Shown here piece after piece: positions 24,553-33,236 of a stretch of DNA of 64,000 bases. The notes under the pieces were generated by a model. The model saw only the letters and a program-made list of their open reading frames with translations, ran no database searches and was not told the DNA's origin. The position numbers and the translations under genes are program-made. The DNA comes from Chryseobacterium carnipullorum (GTDB lineage: Bacteria > Bacteroidota > Bacteroidia > Flavobacteriales > Weeksellaceae): NCBI RefSeq assembly GCF_900142785.1, contig NZ_FRCD01000008.1, forward strand, positions 1 to 64,000, written 5' to 3'. Numbering within the stretch: the stretch's first letter is position 1; the number at the start of each line of letters is the position of its first letter.

Positions 24553-26112
24553 TCAGACTACTTTTAAATACTGTTTATTTTTGACCAGCCACAAACCGAT
24601 AAAAGTAAGCAGGCCATTAAGAATAATCAGCTCCACTCCAATTCTGTAATCGGTGTAAGTGGTAACAGCTAAATTGATTAAGTAAGTAATAACCGGTGCT
24701 AAAAGCGTCACGGCAAGAATGGAATACTTTCTTGAAATCTGAAATTTGGTGAAAATTCCGAAGGCGAATAATCCTAAAAGAGGTCCATACGTGTATCCTG
24801 CAATTTCCATGATCAGATAAACGATTGATTTATCATTCATCGCCTTAAAAACCATAATCAGGATGAAAAAAACCACGGTGAAAGTTAAGTGAACTTTCAT
24901 ACGAAGGTGTTTTTTCTGTTTTTCTGTTCTGGTTTTATCTTCATTAAGGTTTAATAAATCTACACAATAAGAGCTTGTTACTGCTGTCAGAGCTCCATCC
25001 GCAGAAGGAAATAGTGCCGAAATCAATCCAATAATAAAAATAATAGAAATGAACATTGGAAAATGTCCCTGAAGCGATAAAGCCGGGAAGAGGTCGTCTC
25101 CCATAATATTTTTTATATTTCCTGCAGCATCTTTAAATCCGAAAATATTCGTTACTGTTTCAGATTTTGCCAGGCCATATTCTGCGCCATTCTGTAAAGC
25201 AAAAAGATAAAGTAAGCCGCCTAAAAACAGAAAGGCAAGATTGACAAAAAGAAGTGTGCCCGCAAATGTCAGCATATTCTTTTTAGAATTCTGAAGATTA
25301 TCCACAGAAATATTTTTTTGCATCATTTCCTGATCCAGACCAGTCATTGCGATGGTAATGAAGATTCCCCCTAAAATGGTTTTAAGGAAGAAGGTCTTTG
25401 AATTGGGGTCAAAATTGATAAAATGAGTATAGTTTTTCTGTTCTAATATAGTGTAAGCTTCACCAAATGAAAGATTCAGATTAGATAAAATATAAATGAT
25501 ACAGGCAACCAGACTGATGATCATAAAAGAGGTCTGTAAGGTATCCGTAATTACAATCGTTTTCACGCCACCTTCAAAAGTATATAAAAGTACCATCAGC
25601 AAAAGAACAAGAGCAGTAACCCAAAAAGGAACCCCCAAACCTTCAAGCAAAAAGATCTGCAAGACATTCACTACCAGATATAACCTTGCCGTAGCACCGA
25701 TCGCTCTGGAAATGATGAAAAATATTGAACCTATTTTATGAGCCTCTACATTAAATCTTTTGCCTAAATAAGTATAAATGGAAGTCAGATTCATTTTATA
25801 GTAGAGTGGAAGTAAAATGGCAGCAACGATAAAGTAGCCTATAAAAAAACCAATCACCATCATATAATACTCAAAACCTCCGAAAATATATTCACTACCG
25901 GTCATCTTTCCTACCGTGCCCGGAACTGAAATAAAAGTAACCCCACTAAGGCTGGTTCCTATCATGCCGAATGCCACGAGCCACCATTTACTTTTTTTAT
26001 TACCAATAAAAAAAGACTGGTTATCAGAATTTCGGCTTGTGAAATAGGAAATCACCAGAAGGCCGATAAAATAAATAAATACAAATAGCAAAAGGATGGT
26101 TCCTGAATTCAT
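24553..26112 (-). CDS. Sodium:solute symporter (SSS family)
   Basis: 519 residues with about 13 hydrophobic helices. Family signatures are the early FFIGNKKSKWWLVAFGMIGTSLSGVTFISVPG (residues 34-65, sodium-site helix) and the LFPSADGALTAVTSSYCVDL segment (about 367-386). Members import sugars, sialic acid, myo-inositol or other solutes with Na+. The neighbouring SGNH hydrolase could supply a product, but no substrate can be named. It has its own -7 element at 26133-26140. Confidence 0.9.
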   Translation of the reverse strand: MNSGTILLLFVFIYFIGLLVISYFTSRNSDNQSFFIGNKKSKWWLVAFGMIGTSLSGVTFISVPGTVGKMTGSEYIFGGFEYYMMVIGFFIGYFIVAAILLPLYYKMNLTSIYTYLGKRFNVEAHKIGSIFFIISRAIGATARLYLVVNVLQIFLLEGLGVPFWVTALVLLLMVLLYTFEGGVKTIVITDTLQTSFMIISLVACIIYILSNLNLSFGEAYTILEQKNYTHFINFDPNSKTFFLKTILGGIFITIAMTGLDQEMMQKNISVDNLQNSKKNMLTFAGTLLFVNLAFLFLGGLLYLFALQNGAEYGLAKSETVTNIFGFKDAAGNIKNIMGDDLFPALSLQGHFPMFISIIFIIGLISALFPSADGALTAVTSSYCVDLLNLNEDKTRTEKQKKHLRMKVHLTFTVVFFILIMVFKAMNDKSIVYLIMEIAGYTYGPLLGLFAFGIFTKFQISRKYSILAVTLLAPVITYLINLAVTTYTDYRIGVELIILNGLLTFIGLWLVKNKQYLKVV

Positions 26113-26132
26113 GCTGAACTTTTAAATTTTAG

Positions 26133-26140
26133 CAAATATA
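26133..26140 (-). promoter_or_regulatory. -7 element TATATTTG of the symporter gene
   Basis: CAAATATA on the plus strand, 20 bp before the ATG at 26112. Full match to TAnnTTTG. Confidence 0.5.
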
Positions 26141-26160
26141 GTTTTTTTCTGTTCTGCTAA

Positions 26161-26201
26161 AAAAAGAAAAAGCCTTTCAGGGATGAAACGCTGAAAGGCT
26201 T
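26161..26201 (-). terminator. Terminator of the eight-gene stress operon
   Basis: An 11-bp perfect stem (AAGCCTTTCAG with CTGAAAGGCTT), 10-nt loop, followed on the minus strand by a T-rich run (TTTTCTTTTT). It marks the 3' end of the run that starts near 30551. Confidence 0.8.
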
Positions 26202-26225
26202 GTATTGTAAGGACAACAAGTAGGA

Positions 26226-26513
26226 CTAGTTCACCAAAACATCCTGTAGCTCCTCACTTTTCTGAAAACTTGCTTTGGCAAACGGGCAGAGAGGGATGAT
26301 CTTTTTGTTGTTTTTTCTTGCGAAATCTACTGCGGCCAGAAGCATTTCTTTTCCTACACCTTTTCCGTTGTAGGCTTCTTCTACCTCGGTATGATCAATG
26401 ATGAATCTTTCTTCTCCAGCCCAGGTATACGTCATCATTCCTGCGCGTTTTCCGTCTATGAAAGCTTCAAAACTTCCGTGTTTCTCGTCGTTGTTTTGTT
26501 TTACTTCGGTCAT
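26226..26513 (-). CDS. Small GNAT family N-acetyltransferase
   Basis: 95 residues of the short YidJ/YjdJ-type GNAT group. The acetyl-CoA loop is NGKGVGKEMLLAAVDFARKN (about residues 50-69), and CPFAKASFQKS near the end is typical of these miniature enzymes. It is the last gene of the operon, one base after the OsmC stop. YjdJ-like GNATs often lie next to YjdI-like iron-sulphur proteins, as here. Substrate unknown. Confidence 0.88.
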   Translation of the reverse strand: MTEVKQNNDEKHGSFEAFIDGKRAGMMTYTWAGEERFIIDHTEVEEAYNGKGVGKEMLLAAVDFARKNNKKIIPLCPFAKASFQKSEELQDVLVN

Positions 26514-26514
26514 A

Positions 26515-26910
26515 TTATGAAAATTTGGTTAGTATTTCTATATCGTTAGTTAGTATTTTATGGACAGGACAGGCATCCGCGATGGTATGTAGTCTTTTCA
26601 GCTGTTCATCATCCAGAACACCGTCAAAGGTGATCTCTCTTTGGAATACCGCTCTTTTTGTCAAAGGATAATTTTCAAGCGCTACTTCCACATGAATGTT
26701 TTCCACATCCCATTCCTTTCTTTCGATGTACATTCTTAAAGTGGCTGCAGTGCAGCTTGCCAGAGAGGTCGCCAGAATTTCCATAGGATTGAAACCCTTA
26801 TTCTGCCCGCCTTTATCGATGGGTTCGTCGGTAATGATCTGGTTTTCGCCGGCCGTTACCTTAGTATAATATTTTGTTTTTCCTAAACTTGCTTTTACGG
26901 TTACCGCCAT
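26515..26910 (-). CDS. OsmC family protein
   Basis: 131 residues with the OsmC/Ohr fold, thiol-dependent peroxide reduction being the known activity of the family. The two redox cysteines are Cys53 (LASCTAATLRMY) and Cys114 (DACPVHKIL). GFNPMEILATSLASC is the family's central helix. Cytosolic. The gaps to its neighbours are one or two bases. Confidence 0.92.
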   Translation of the reverse strand: MAVTVKASLGKTKYYTKVTAGENQIITDEPIDKGGQNKGFNPMEILATSLASCTAATLRMYIERKEWDVENIHVEVALENYPLTKRAVFQREITFDGVLDDEQLKRLHTIADACPVHKILTNDIEILTKFS

Positions 26911-26912
26911 GA

Positions 26913-27128
26913 TTATTGTGTATTGAATTTATAACTTAATGCACCCGAAGGGCATTGGTCAATTTGGTTTTTAAGTTCTTCCGGACTTGCATTTTCAGCT
27001 TTTATCCAGGGTCTGTCTTTAGGATGGTAGACTTTGGGAAGCATTTTTACGCAAACAGCCGAGTGGATGCACTTGTGAGGCTGCCAGATGACAGTGATAC
27101 TGCCGTTGGGATATTCGTGAGTTTCCAT
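26913..27128 (-). CDS. YjdI-like (4Fe-4S) mono-cluster protein
   Basis: 71 residues. WQPHKCIHSAVCVKMLPKVY, followed by WIKAENASPEELKNQIDQCPSGAL, is the divergent ferredoxin-like domain of the YjdI family, with Cys20, Cys26 and Cys59 as cluster ligands. It probably carries one iron-sulphur cluster. The partner enzyme is not known. It sits between OsmC and TMEM175 with two-base and one-base gaps. Confidence 0.88.
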   Translation of the reverse strand: METHEYPNGSITVIWQPHKCIHSAVCVKMLPKVYHPKDRPWIKAENASPEELKNQIDQCPSGALSYKFNTQ

Positions 27129-27129
27129 A

Positions 27130-27708
27130 TCAATTTTCTTTTAATGATTTTTCGATTCTTCGGTCCGGAATCAGCCATATCAAAGCCACGATATAATAAA
27201 AACCTATGGCAATATAGGGATAAAAAAATGAAACTGCGATTCCGAGGATGTTAAATATAATCGAGATATACTCTTTAAACTTTGAATGAATAGCTTCTTT
27301 TAATCTGGAATTTTCGCCTTCGCACCTGATAATCTGGTTCTCTAAAATAGTGTAAGCCACCGCCGCCATGATCAGACATATCCCGTAGGCTGCCACCGGA
27401 TTCTTTGCGAAATGCGTCGTCCCGATCCATTCTGTAGCGATAGGCATCAGCGAAAGCCAGAAGAGCAGATGAAGGTTAGCCCACAGGATGCTTCCATTAA
27501 TCTTCTTTACAGCCTGAAAAAGATGATGATGATTATTCCAGTAGATTCCGACATAAATAAAGCTGAAAATATACGCAAGGATTCTGGGTACGATAGGCTT
27601 TAGGCTGGCCCAACTGCTCCCTTCCGGAACTTTCAGCTCCAGAACCATGATCGTAATGATGATGGCTAAAACACCGTCGCTAAAAGCTTCCAGTCTTCCT
27701 TTAGTCAT
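27130..27708 (-). CDS. TMEM175 family potassium channel-like protein
   Basis: 192 residues, about six transmembrane helices. The N-terminal signature RLEAFSDGVLAIIITIMVLEL (residues 5-25) contains the FSDG motif of bacterial TMEM175 channels, which are K+-permeable. Bacterial members are this short and form tetramers. The stop of the upstream FMN reductase gene overlaps its start by 8 bp. Confidence 0.88.
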   Translation of the reverse strand: MTKGRLEAFSDGVLAIIITIMVLELKVPEGSSWASLKPIVPRILAYIFSFIYVGIYWNNHHHLFQAVKKINGSILWANLHLLFWLSLMPIATEWIGTTHFAKNPVAAYGICLIMAAVAYTILENQIIRCEGENSRLKEAIHSKFKEYISIIFNILGIAVSFFYPYIAIGFYYIVALIWLIPDRRIEKSLKEN

Positions 27709-28240
27709 TGGTTTTTACTTCATCTTTGAAGTGGATGATCTTATCTTTAAGCTCCTTCAGCAGATCAGGATTAATGATGCCACTTTCCATATCAAAATTT
27801 TCATAAAACTTAGGGAGCGAGAAAGTATCTTTGATATCGGCAGCGAATTGTGGGAAAAATGTCTTCGCTGTATTCATGACATTGCCGCCGCCATAACCTC
27901 CCGGAGAAGTACTCATCAGAAGCATAGGTTTGTTTTGAAATACCTTGACATTGATCCTTGAAGACCAGTCGAAGATATTTTTAAAGGCAGCACTGTACGA
28001 TCTGTTATGCTCTGCGAGCGAGCAGATAATCACATCACATGCTTCTATTTCTTTTAAAAAGTTATGGGCTTCATCCGGAAATCCCTTTTTTTCAAGGTCT
28101 ACAGAAAAAACAGGCATCGTGAAATCATTCAGATCAAGCAGATTGATTTCGTCATCCTGAAAATCTTTCAGAACAAATTTGACCAGTTCCCTGTTGATCG
28201 ACGTAGAAGATGTACTTCCTGCAAATGCTAATATTTTCAT
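27701..28240 (-). CDS. NADPH-dependent FMN reductase family protein
   Basis: 179 residues of the flavodoxin-like NAD(P)H:FMN/quinone reductase family. FAGSTSSTSINRELVKF (residues 5-21) is the FMN phosphate loop, and LLMSTSPGGYGGGNVM (about 107-122) is the second flavin contact. Likely a cytosolic quinone or chromate-type reductase, which fits the stress-related neighbours. Confidence 0.9.
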   Translation of the reverse strand: MKILAFAGSTSSTSINRELVKFVLKDFQDDEINLLDLNDFTMPVFSVDLEKKGFPDEAHNFLKEIEACDVIICSLAEHNRSYSAAFKNIFDWSSRINVKVFQNKPMLLMSTSPGGYGGGNVMNTAKTFFPQFAADIKDTFSLPKFYENFDMESGIINPDLLKELKDKIIHFKDEVKTND

Positions 28241-28262
28241 GGTTTTGATTGTTTAAAGACTG

Positions 28263-29162
28263 TTATTTTCTATTTAAAACCGACTTGGGAAGGGGAACAT
28301 ATTCGTGTTCGTCGCCCGGAACTAAAGGAAATGCTTCATGATTCTGATCATTCCAGTTCACTTTAGCCTGATCGATCATTTCTTTATCCGAATTCACAAA
28401 ATTCCAGAATATAAAACGTTCTTCATCAAAAGGTTCGCCACCGAAAAGATAAACTGTGCCGTTTTCACTCATTTCGAATTCGCAAAGCCTGGTATCTTTG
28501 GCAATCATCAGCTGTTTAGAGCCGTAAGAATTTCCATCCGTGGAAACCGTCCCGTCAAGGACATACATCGCGGCTTCACCATAAAGATCCTTTCCGATGC
28601 TTATTTTTTTCGCTTCTTTGGTTTTGATCTCGATGAAAAATAATTTGCTATGAACCGGAACTGCAGATTTTCTTCCGAAAGCTTCTCCGGCAATCAGTTT
28701 ATATTGAATACCGTCTTCTTCCCATACCGGAATTTCATCCGCTTCAATGTGATGAAAAGTAGGTTCAGTCTGTTCCAGATGTTTTGGAAGACCTACCCAG
28801 ATTTGAAATCCGTGAAGTCTTTTATCGCTGTGTCTTAAATATTCAGGAGTCCTCTCCGAGTGCACTACGCCTTTTCCGGCAGTCATCCAGTTCACCGCTC
28901 CCGGTTTTATTTCAACCGCACTTCCAATGCTGTCTCTGTGAAAAATAGATCCTTCCAAAAGGTAAGTTAAGGTGGATAATCCGATATGCGGATGTGGTGG
29001 AACATCAAGATTCTGGTAATCTTTCAATTCTGAAGGTCCCATATGATCGATGAAAACAAAAGGTCCGACTGCTCTTTTTTCACGGAAGGGAAGAAGTCTT
29101 CCTACCAGAAAATTTCCTATATCTGCCGCTTTTTCTTCTATGATAAGTCCGATATTTGACAT
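28263..29162 (-). CDS. Pirin family protein (first of two)
   Basis: 299 residues, bicupin. The N-terminal metal site is in VPPHPHIGLSTLTYLLEGSIFHRDS (about residues 55-79) and GKGVVHSERTPE (about 96-107). Several bacterial pirins have quercetinase-like activity or bind regulatory partners. The substrate here is unknown. It is the fifth of the tightly spaced genes read leftwards, with another pirin two genes upstream. Confidence 0.92.
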   Translation of the reverse strand: MSNIGLIIEEKAADIGNFLVGRLLPFREKRAVGPFVFIDHMGPSELKDYQNLDVPPHPHIGLSTLTYLLEGSIFHRDSIGSAVEIKPGAVNWMTAGKGVVHSERTPEYLRHSDKRLHGFQIWVGLPKHLEQTEPTFHHIEADEIPVWEEDGIQYKLIAGEAFGRKSAVPVHSKLFFIEIKTKEAKKISIGKDLYGEAAMYVLDGTVSTDGNSYGSKQLMIAKDTRLCEFEMSENGTVYLFGGEPFDEERFIFWNFVNSDKEMIDQAKVNWNDQNHEAFPLVPGDEHEYVPLPKSVLNRK

Positions 29163-29222
29163 AACTAAATAATGTTTTTGAATTCTGTTTTAAGTGAGTA
29201 GAGTAGATCTTTGAATGCAGGA

Positions 29223-29534
29223 TTAAAGTTTGTCGTATCCTTCAAATTTTTCATCAACAATACGTTTCCACTCCGAATGCTTCTTGATGTAGGCAAAAAC
29301 ATAAGGACAGAACGGAAGAAGTTTTTTATCATGTTCTTCAATATAAGCTAATGTTTTCTCTACAACAGCAACAGCAGCACCGGTTCCTGCCAGCTCAGGC
29401 TCTGCTTCGGTATGAACCAAAGCGATCTGATGGCCCATTTCACGATAGTCAATCAATGCATAATGTCCGTTGATTTCTATTTCAAATCTTTTTTCTGCTT
29501 TGACAAGAGGAATATTTTCGAATTCGGGTTTCAT
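29223..29534 (-). CDS. Small GNAT family N-acetyltransferase
   Basis: 103 residues from the preferred ATG at 29534 (MKPEFENIPLV). The frame opens at 29570. GTGAAVAVVEKTLAYIEEHDKK is the acetyl-CoA loop and helix, and LPFCPYVFAYIKKH is the end typical of the YidJ-like group. It is a paralogue of the GNAT at 26226-26513, and each sits downstream of a pirin gene. Confidence 0.85.
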   Translation of the reverse strand: MKPEFENIPLVKAEKRFEIEINGHYALIDYREMGHQIALVHTEAEPELAGTGAAVAVVEKTLAYIEEHDKKLLPFCPYVFAYIKKHSEWKRIVDEKFEGYDKL

Positions 29535-29675
29535 AAATTTTTGTATTCTAAGTAGGTTGGAGGATCGCAAAGACGTATAGTAGTGTTAGAACTGTGAGTC
29601 TTTGCGTTTCACTCAACATAAGTATATAAAGTTAGTAAAAAAGGAATAATGTAAGATTAAGATAAATTTAATTCT

Positions 29676-30551
29676 TTAATCTTCAAGATAACCGAACTTT
29701 CCGGTATTATAATCTTCAAAAGCCTGCATGATCTCTTCTCTGGAATTCATGACGAAAGGTCCGTGAGGATAAATCGGTTCATTGATAGGTTCTCCGCTGA
29801 TGATCAATACGATTGAATCTTCATCAGCTTCAATGCTGAAGGTTTCGCCTTCGTTTTTAAATAAAACAAGGTGATCTGCTGCTGCTTTTTCTTCTCCATT
29901 GACCATAATGCTTCCTTCAATAACCAATGCAGCCGTATTAAAATGGGGCGGAAAGCTAAAATCAGCTTTTCCACCTGATTTCAGCTTTGCATTCATCATA
30001 TTCAAGGGAGTGAAAGTTTCCGCCGGACCTTTGTGTCCGTTGTATTCTCCTGCAATAATTTCTATAAGACCGTTTTCGCCCAAATCAACACGTTCCATAG
30101 AAGAATTTTCTATAGCCTGGTATTTTGGGCAGCTCATTTTATCTTTAGCGGGCAGATTAACCCAGAGCTGGACCATCTGGAAAATTCCGCCTTTTTTAGA
30201 CCATTCGGTTTCGTGATATTCTTTGTGAAGAACTCCTTTTGCAGCAGTCATCCACTGTACATCACCTTCCCCGATAATTCCTCCTCCTCCGGCGCTATCA
30301 TGATGTTCTACTTTACCCTGATAAGCTATCGTTACAGTCTCAAAACCTCTGTGTGGATGAACGCCTACACCTCTCGGTATTTCTGAGCCATTGAAATGAA
30401 ATTTTGAATTATAATCAAGCATAATGAACGGGTCCATTCTTTTCATGTCCAATCCCTGTATCCCTGGTATGAAATTATGAACTCTAAAACCATCCCCTAC
30501 AAAATGGGCCGGTTTTGGAGCTACTATAATTTCTATTTTTTTTGCTGTCAT
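29676..30551 (-). CDS. Pirin family protein (second)
   Basis: 291 residues, bicupin. GVGVHPHRGFETVTIAYQGK (about residues 60-79), HHDSAGGGGIIGEGDVQWMTAAKG and VLHKEYHE give the His/Glu iron ligands of the N-terminal cupin, in canonical pirin form. It is better conserved with classical pirins than the paralogue at 28263. First gene of the run, with its own -7 element. Confidence 0.93.
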   Translation of the reverse strand: MTAKKIEIIVAPKPAHFVGDGFRVHNFIPGIQGLDMKRMDPFIMLDYNSKFHFNGSEIPRGVGVHPHRGFETVTIAYQGKVEHHDSAGGGGIIGEGDVQWMTAAKGVLHKEYHETEWSKKGGIFQMVQLWVNLPAKDKMSCPKYQAIENSSMERVDLGENGLIEIIAGEYNGHKGPAETFTPLNMMNAKLKSGGKADFSFPPHFNTAALVIEGSIMVNGEEKAAADHLVLFKNEGETFSIEADEDSIVLIISGEPINEPIYPHGPFVMNSREEIMQAFEDYNTGKFGYLED

Positions 30552-30571
30552 AATATTGTGAATTTATATAA

Positions 30572-30579
30572 CAAAAATA
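30572..30579 (-). promoter_or_regulatory. -7 element TATTTTTG of the pirin/OsmC operon
   Basis: CAAAAATA on the plus strand, 20 bp before the first pirin ATG. Likely main promoter of the eight-gene run to 26226. Confidence 0.5.
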
Positions 30580-30656
30580 CAGCAGCAAGAAATCAGTCAC
30601 ATTGATCTGTGTTAAGTTCGGTAAAGGTGAAAAAATAGAAGGAATAAGACTGGGAA

Positions 30657-32060
30657 TTAATCCTCCTTAGATTTCATATTCTTTCCATCTGAAATATGAA
30701 GTCTTCTGAAAACAAAACCTGAGATAATAGTTAATATTCCCACGGTAAGAAAAGTGTAGCGGAAGGCATTGTGGATTTCACCTTCAATAAAGTCTGAATT
30801 TTCAAATAATTTTAAAACAATAAGCCCAAAAGCAATTCCAAATCCGATGGCCAGCTGCTGATTAACAGATATCAGTGAATTTCCGCTGCTGGTCTGGAAG
30901 TTTCTCAGATCTGCAATAGAAATGGTATTCATCGAAGTAAACTGGATTGAGTTGAAAAAACCCAGTATGGCAATAATGGGAACAAACCAGTATAAAGAAG
31001 TGTGAATATTGGGGATAGCCAGAAGGCAGATCAGGGTTCCGATGATGAAGGTATTCACCATTAAAGTCTGCCGGTAACCATACCGATCTAAAATTTTAAT
31101 AACGGATGACTTTCCGAATATGGCGGTCAGAGCCATCGGAGCAATAATCCATCCGGAAGTTACTGCCGACTGTTTATAGGCAATCTGAATCATTAGCGGA
31201 AGCAATAAAGGAACAGAACTGATCCCTAGTCTGGTAGCCAGGTTTCCTACGATCCCTACACGAAATGTTCTTACCTGAAACAGATCTAACGGAAAAATAG
31301 GATTTCCACCCCGTCTTGCATGTTTGTAATAATAATACAGAAATAAGAAGCCGAGAATAAAAACAAAAAGTACCGGACTTATATTCTGCATATCTCCGAA
31401 AAGTTCCAGTGAAATGGACAACAGAAGGGATGCAGCGGCAAAAATGAGAAATCCTTTTAAATCGAAATCAACATCGGTAGATTTGTAATCGGGCATATAT
31501 TTCAGTCCCAGGATCATTCCTAACACTCCAATCGGAATATTAATCAGGAAAATCCAGTGCCATGAAAGGTAGTCTACCATATAGCCACCAACCAAGGGGC
31601 CGAGTACAGGTCCAATCAATGCAGGAATAATGGCGAAGTTCATCGCTTTCAGAAGTTCGCTTTTGTCAAAAGTCTTGATTAATGCAAGTTTTCCAACAGG
31701 GGTCATCAAACTTCCCCCGACACCCTGAATGACCCTTGAAATTACCAGATGGGTGAGATTTTGTGACATGGAACAGAAGAGCGAACCTATGCTGAAAAGA
31801 ATCAGGGCAAAAATAAATACTTTTTTAGTTCCAAAGCGGTCTGCCAGAAAACCGCTGGCAGGCATGAAAACCGCCAGTGTCAGAACATAGCTGATGATAG
31901 CATTCTGCATATTGAGTGGAGATTCATGAAGGTCCCTGGCAATAGAGGGCAGTGAGGTATTCAGAATCGTGGAATCCAGCATCTGCATAAAAATAGCAGT
32001 GGCCAGAATGAATGGAAGTATTTTTTTTACAGAGGTTTGTTGCGGGCTTGTTTCTGTCAT
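30657..32060 (-). CDS. DHA2-type MFS multidrug efflux transporter
   Basis: 467 residues from the ATG at 32060 (MTETSPQQTS). The frame opens at 32126. About 14 helices, as in the EmrB/QacA branch. The antiporter motif C (ALIGPVLGPLVGGYMVDYLSWHW, about residues 148-170) and the motif A region GFLADRFGTKKVF (about 56-68) are clear. It exports drugs or other toxic compounds with proton exchange. No EmrA-type membrane fusion gene is next to it, so it would act alone or with a partner encoded elsewhere. Confidence 0.9.
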   Translation of the reverse strand: MTETSPQQTSVKKILPFILATAIFMQMLDSTILNTSLPSIARDLHESPLNMQNAIISYVLTLAVFMPASGFLADRFGTKKVFIFALILFSIGSLFCSMSQNLTHLVISRVIQGVGGSLMTPVGKLALIKTFDKSELLKAMNFAIIPALIGPVLGPLVGGYMVDYLSWHWIFLINIPIGVLGMILGLKYMPDYKSTDVDFDLKGFLIFAAASLLLSISLELFGDMQNISPVLFVFILGFLFLYYYYKHARRGGNPIFPLDLFQVRTFRVGIVGNLATRLGISSVPLLLPLMIQIAYKQSAVTSGWIIAPMALTAIFGKSSVIKILDRYGYRQTLMVNTFIIGTLICLLAIPNIHTSLYWFVPIIAILGFFNSIQFTSMNTISIADLRNFQTSSGNSLISVNQQLAIGFGIAFGLIVLKLFENSDFIEGEIHNAFRYTFLTVGILTIISGFVFRRLHISDGKNMKSKED

Positions 32061-32162
32061 TCGTTGTAGACTGGAAATCGTTAGACTTCCAGATTTATTT
32101 ATGGGTAAGAAATTACTGTTTTTCAACAGTCTGATTCTTAGATGAAGAATTTAGTATAAAAT

Positions 32163-32195
32163 TAAAAAAGTCCTGTGAATTTTCACAAGACTTTT
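32163..32195 (-). terminator. Terminator of the gene at 32200
   Basis: A 13-bp stem (AAAGTCCTGTGAA against TTCACAAGACTTT, one mismatch) with a two-base loop, T-rich on the minus strand. Confidence 0.75.
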
Positions 32196-32199
32196 CAAT

Positions 32200-33012
32200 T
32201 TATTTTCTAGGTTTTTCTACTCCTTTCCATTCGTTGCCGGCTTTTCTGTACTGGCTTAAGATGAACGTTTTGAAATCTTTTGTTTTATACTCGATGTTAT
32301 CAGTGTTCTGTTCGAACGGCATGATGTAATAATAATCGATATCCGTTTTGTCTGATTTGTTCCCTTTTTTCACAGTAGGAACATATTTTGAGAACTTATA
32401 GCCTGGAAGGTATTGTTTTAATCTTACGTAAAAATCTTTGTCTTCTTTTTCGTTAGGAATGATATCTACAATGTTTAAATCGTCTTTTTTCTTATCGATC
32501 CATAGATAATATGTTTTTTCTTCTCCCAGATTTCTGTTTAAAGAGTTGAAGGCAAACAATTCTTTCGGAACCAGTTCCTTAATCTTTTCAGGATCTACTT
32601 TTGTATAGAACTGTCCTTTGGATGGGTCTACATAGGTTTCAAGATTGTACATTAAAACCGAATTGTTTTCGAATTTTTTGTTCTTAAAATATTGATTTAA
32701 AGATAATTCAGCAGTGGCTCTTAGTTCTTTTCCTCTGTCATCTAATTTTTTGGTAGGATTCTGAGGATTTACTTTTTTCACGAACTCATATAAAACAATT
32801 GGTTTTATATCTTTAAGGTGAGGATACGTTTTAAGCTGCTCAGCTTTTACCAGCCAGTAGAACTGCTGATAATAGTCATCCTTATCCTGATCTTTTACAG
32901 TCTTATAAGATAAAGCAAGCTTTTTTGAATTTAAGTATTTGCCATATTTTCCCTGTCCGAAAGCAAAACTGATGGATAGTAAGGCAAATAAAACAGTAAG
33001 ATTTCTTCTCAT
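32200..33012 (-). CDS. Secreted hypothetical protein
   Basis: 270 residues from the ATG at 33012, which gives the signal peptide MRRNLTVLFALLSISFAFGQ. The mature part is rich in Lys, Tyr and Asp, with segments such as YLNSKKLALSYKTVKDQDKDD and NPQNPTKKLDDRGKELRA. I recognise no family. Periplasmic or surface location is likely. It has its own promoter and terminator. Confidence 0.75.
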   Translation of the reverse strand: MRRNLTVLFALLSISFAFGQGKYGKYLNSKKLALSYKTVKDQDKDDYYQQFYWLVKAEQLKTYPHLKDIKPIVLYEFVKKVNPQNPTKKLDDRGKELRATAELSLNQYFKNKKFENNSVLMYNLETYVDPSKGQFYTKVDPEKIKELVPKELFAFNSLNRNLGEEKTYYLWIDKKKDDLNIVDIIPNEKEDKDFYVRLKQYLPGYKFSKYVPTVKKGNKSDKTDIDYYYIMPFEQNTDNIEYKTKDFKTFILSQYRKAGNEWKGVEKPRK

Positions 33013-33039
33013 TTTTTTATAATTGATATTTTCGTTGTC

Positions 33040-33047
33040 CAAATATA
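33040..33047 (-). promoter_or_regulatory. -7 element TATATTTG for the gene at 32200-33012
   Basis: CAAATATA on the plus strand, 27 bp before the ATG at 33012, in an A/T-rich spacer. Confidence 0.45.
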
Positions 33048-33236
33048 ATTATTTCTGTGATATTATTTTTGATTGTCAGTTAAATTATATTATATTATTA
33101 ACGTTTATTCAAAAGAAAATCCTGTATGGCTACAGGATTGATAAAATTTTTAGCTTTAGAAACGAAAGATTAGAAGTTATACGGAAAATGTTAGAGATGA
33201 GATTTCAGAATTGACATGTTACCTGTCACGCATCAT

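Noticed and set aside
29577..29609. CGCAAAGAC/GTCTTTGCG inverted repeat
   Set aside because: The 24-base loop and lack of a T-tract make a terminator unlikely. It resembles common spacer words, and I cannot support a function.
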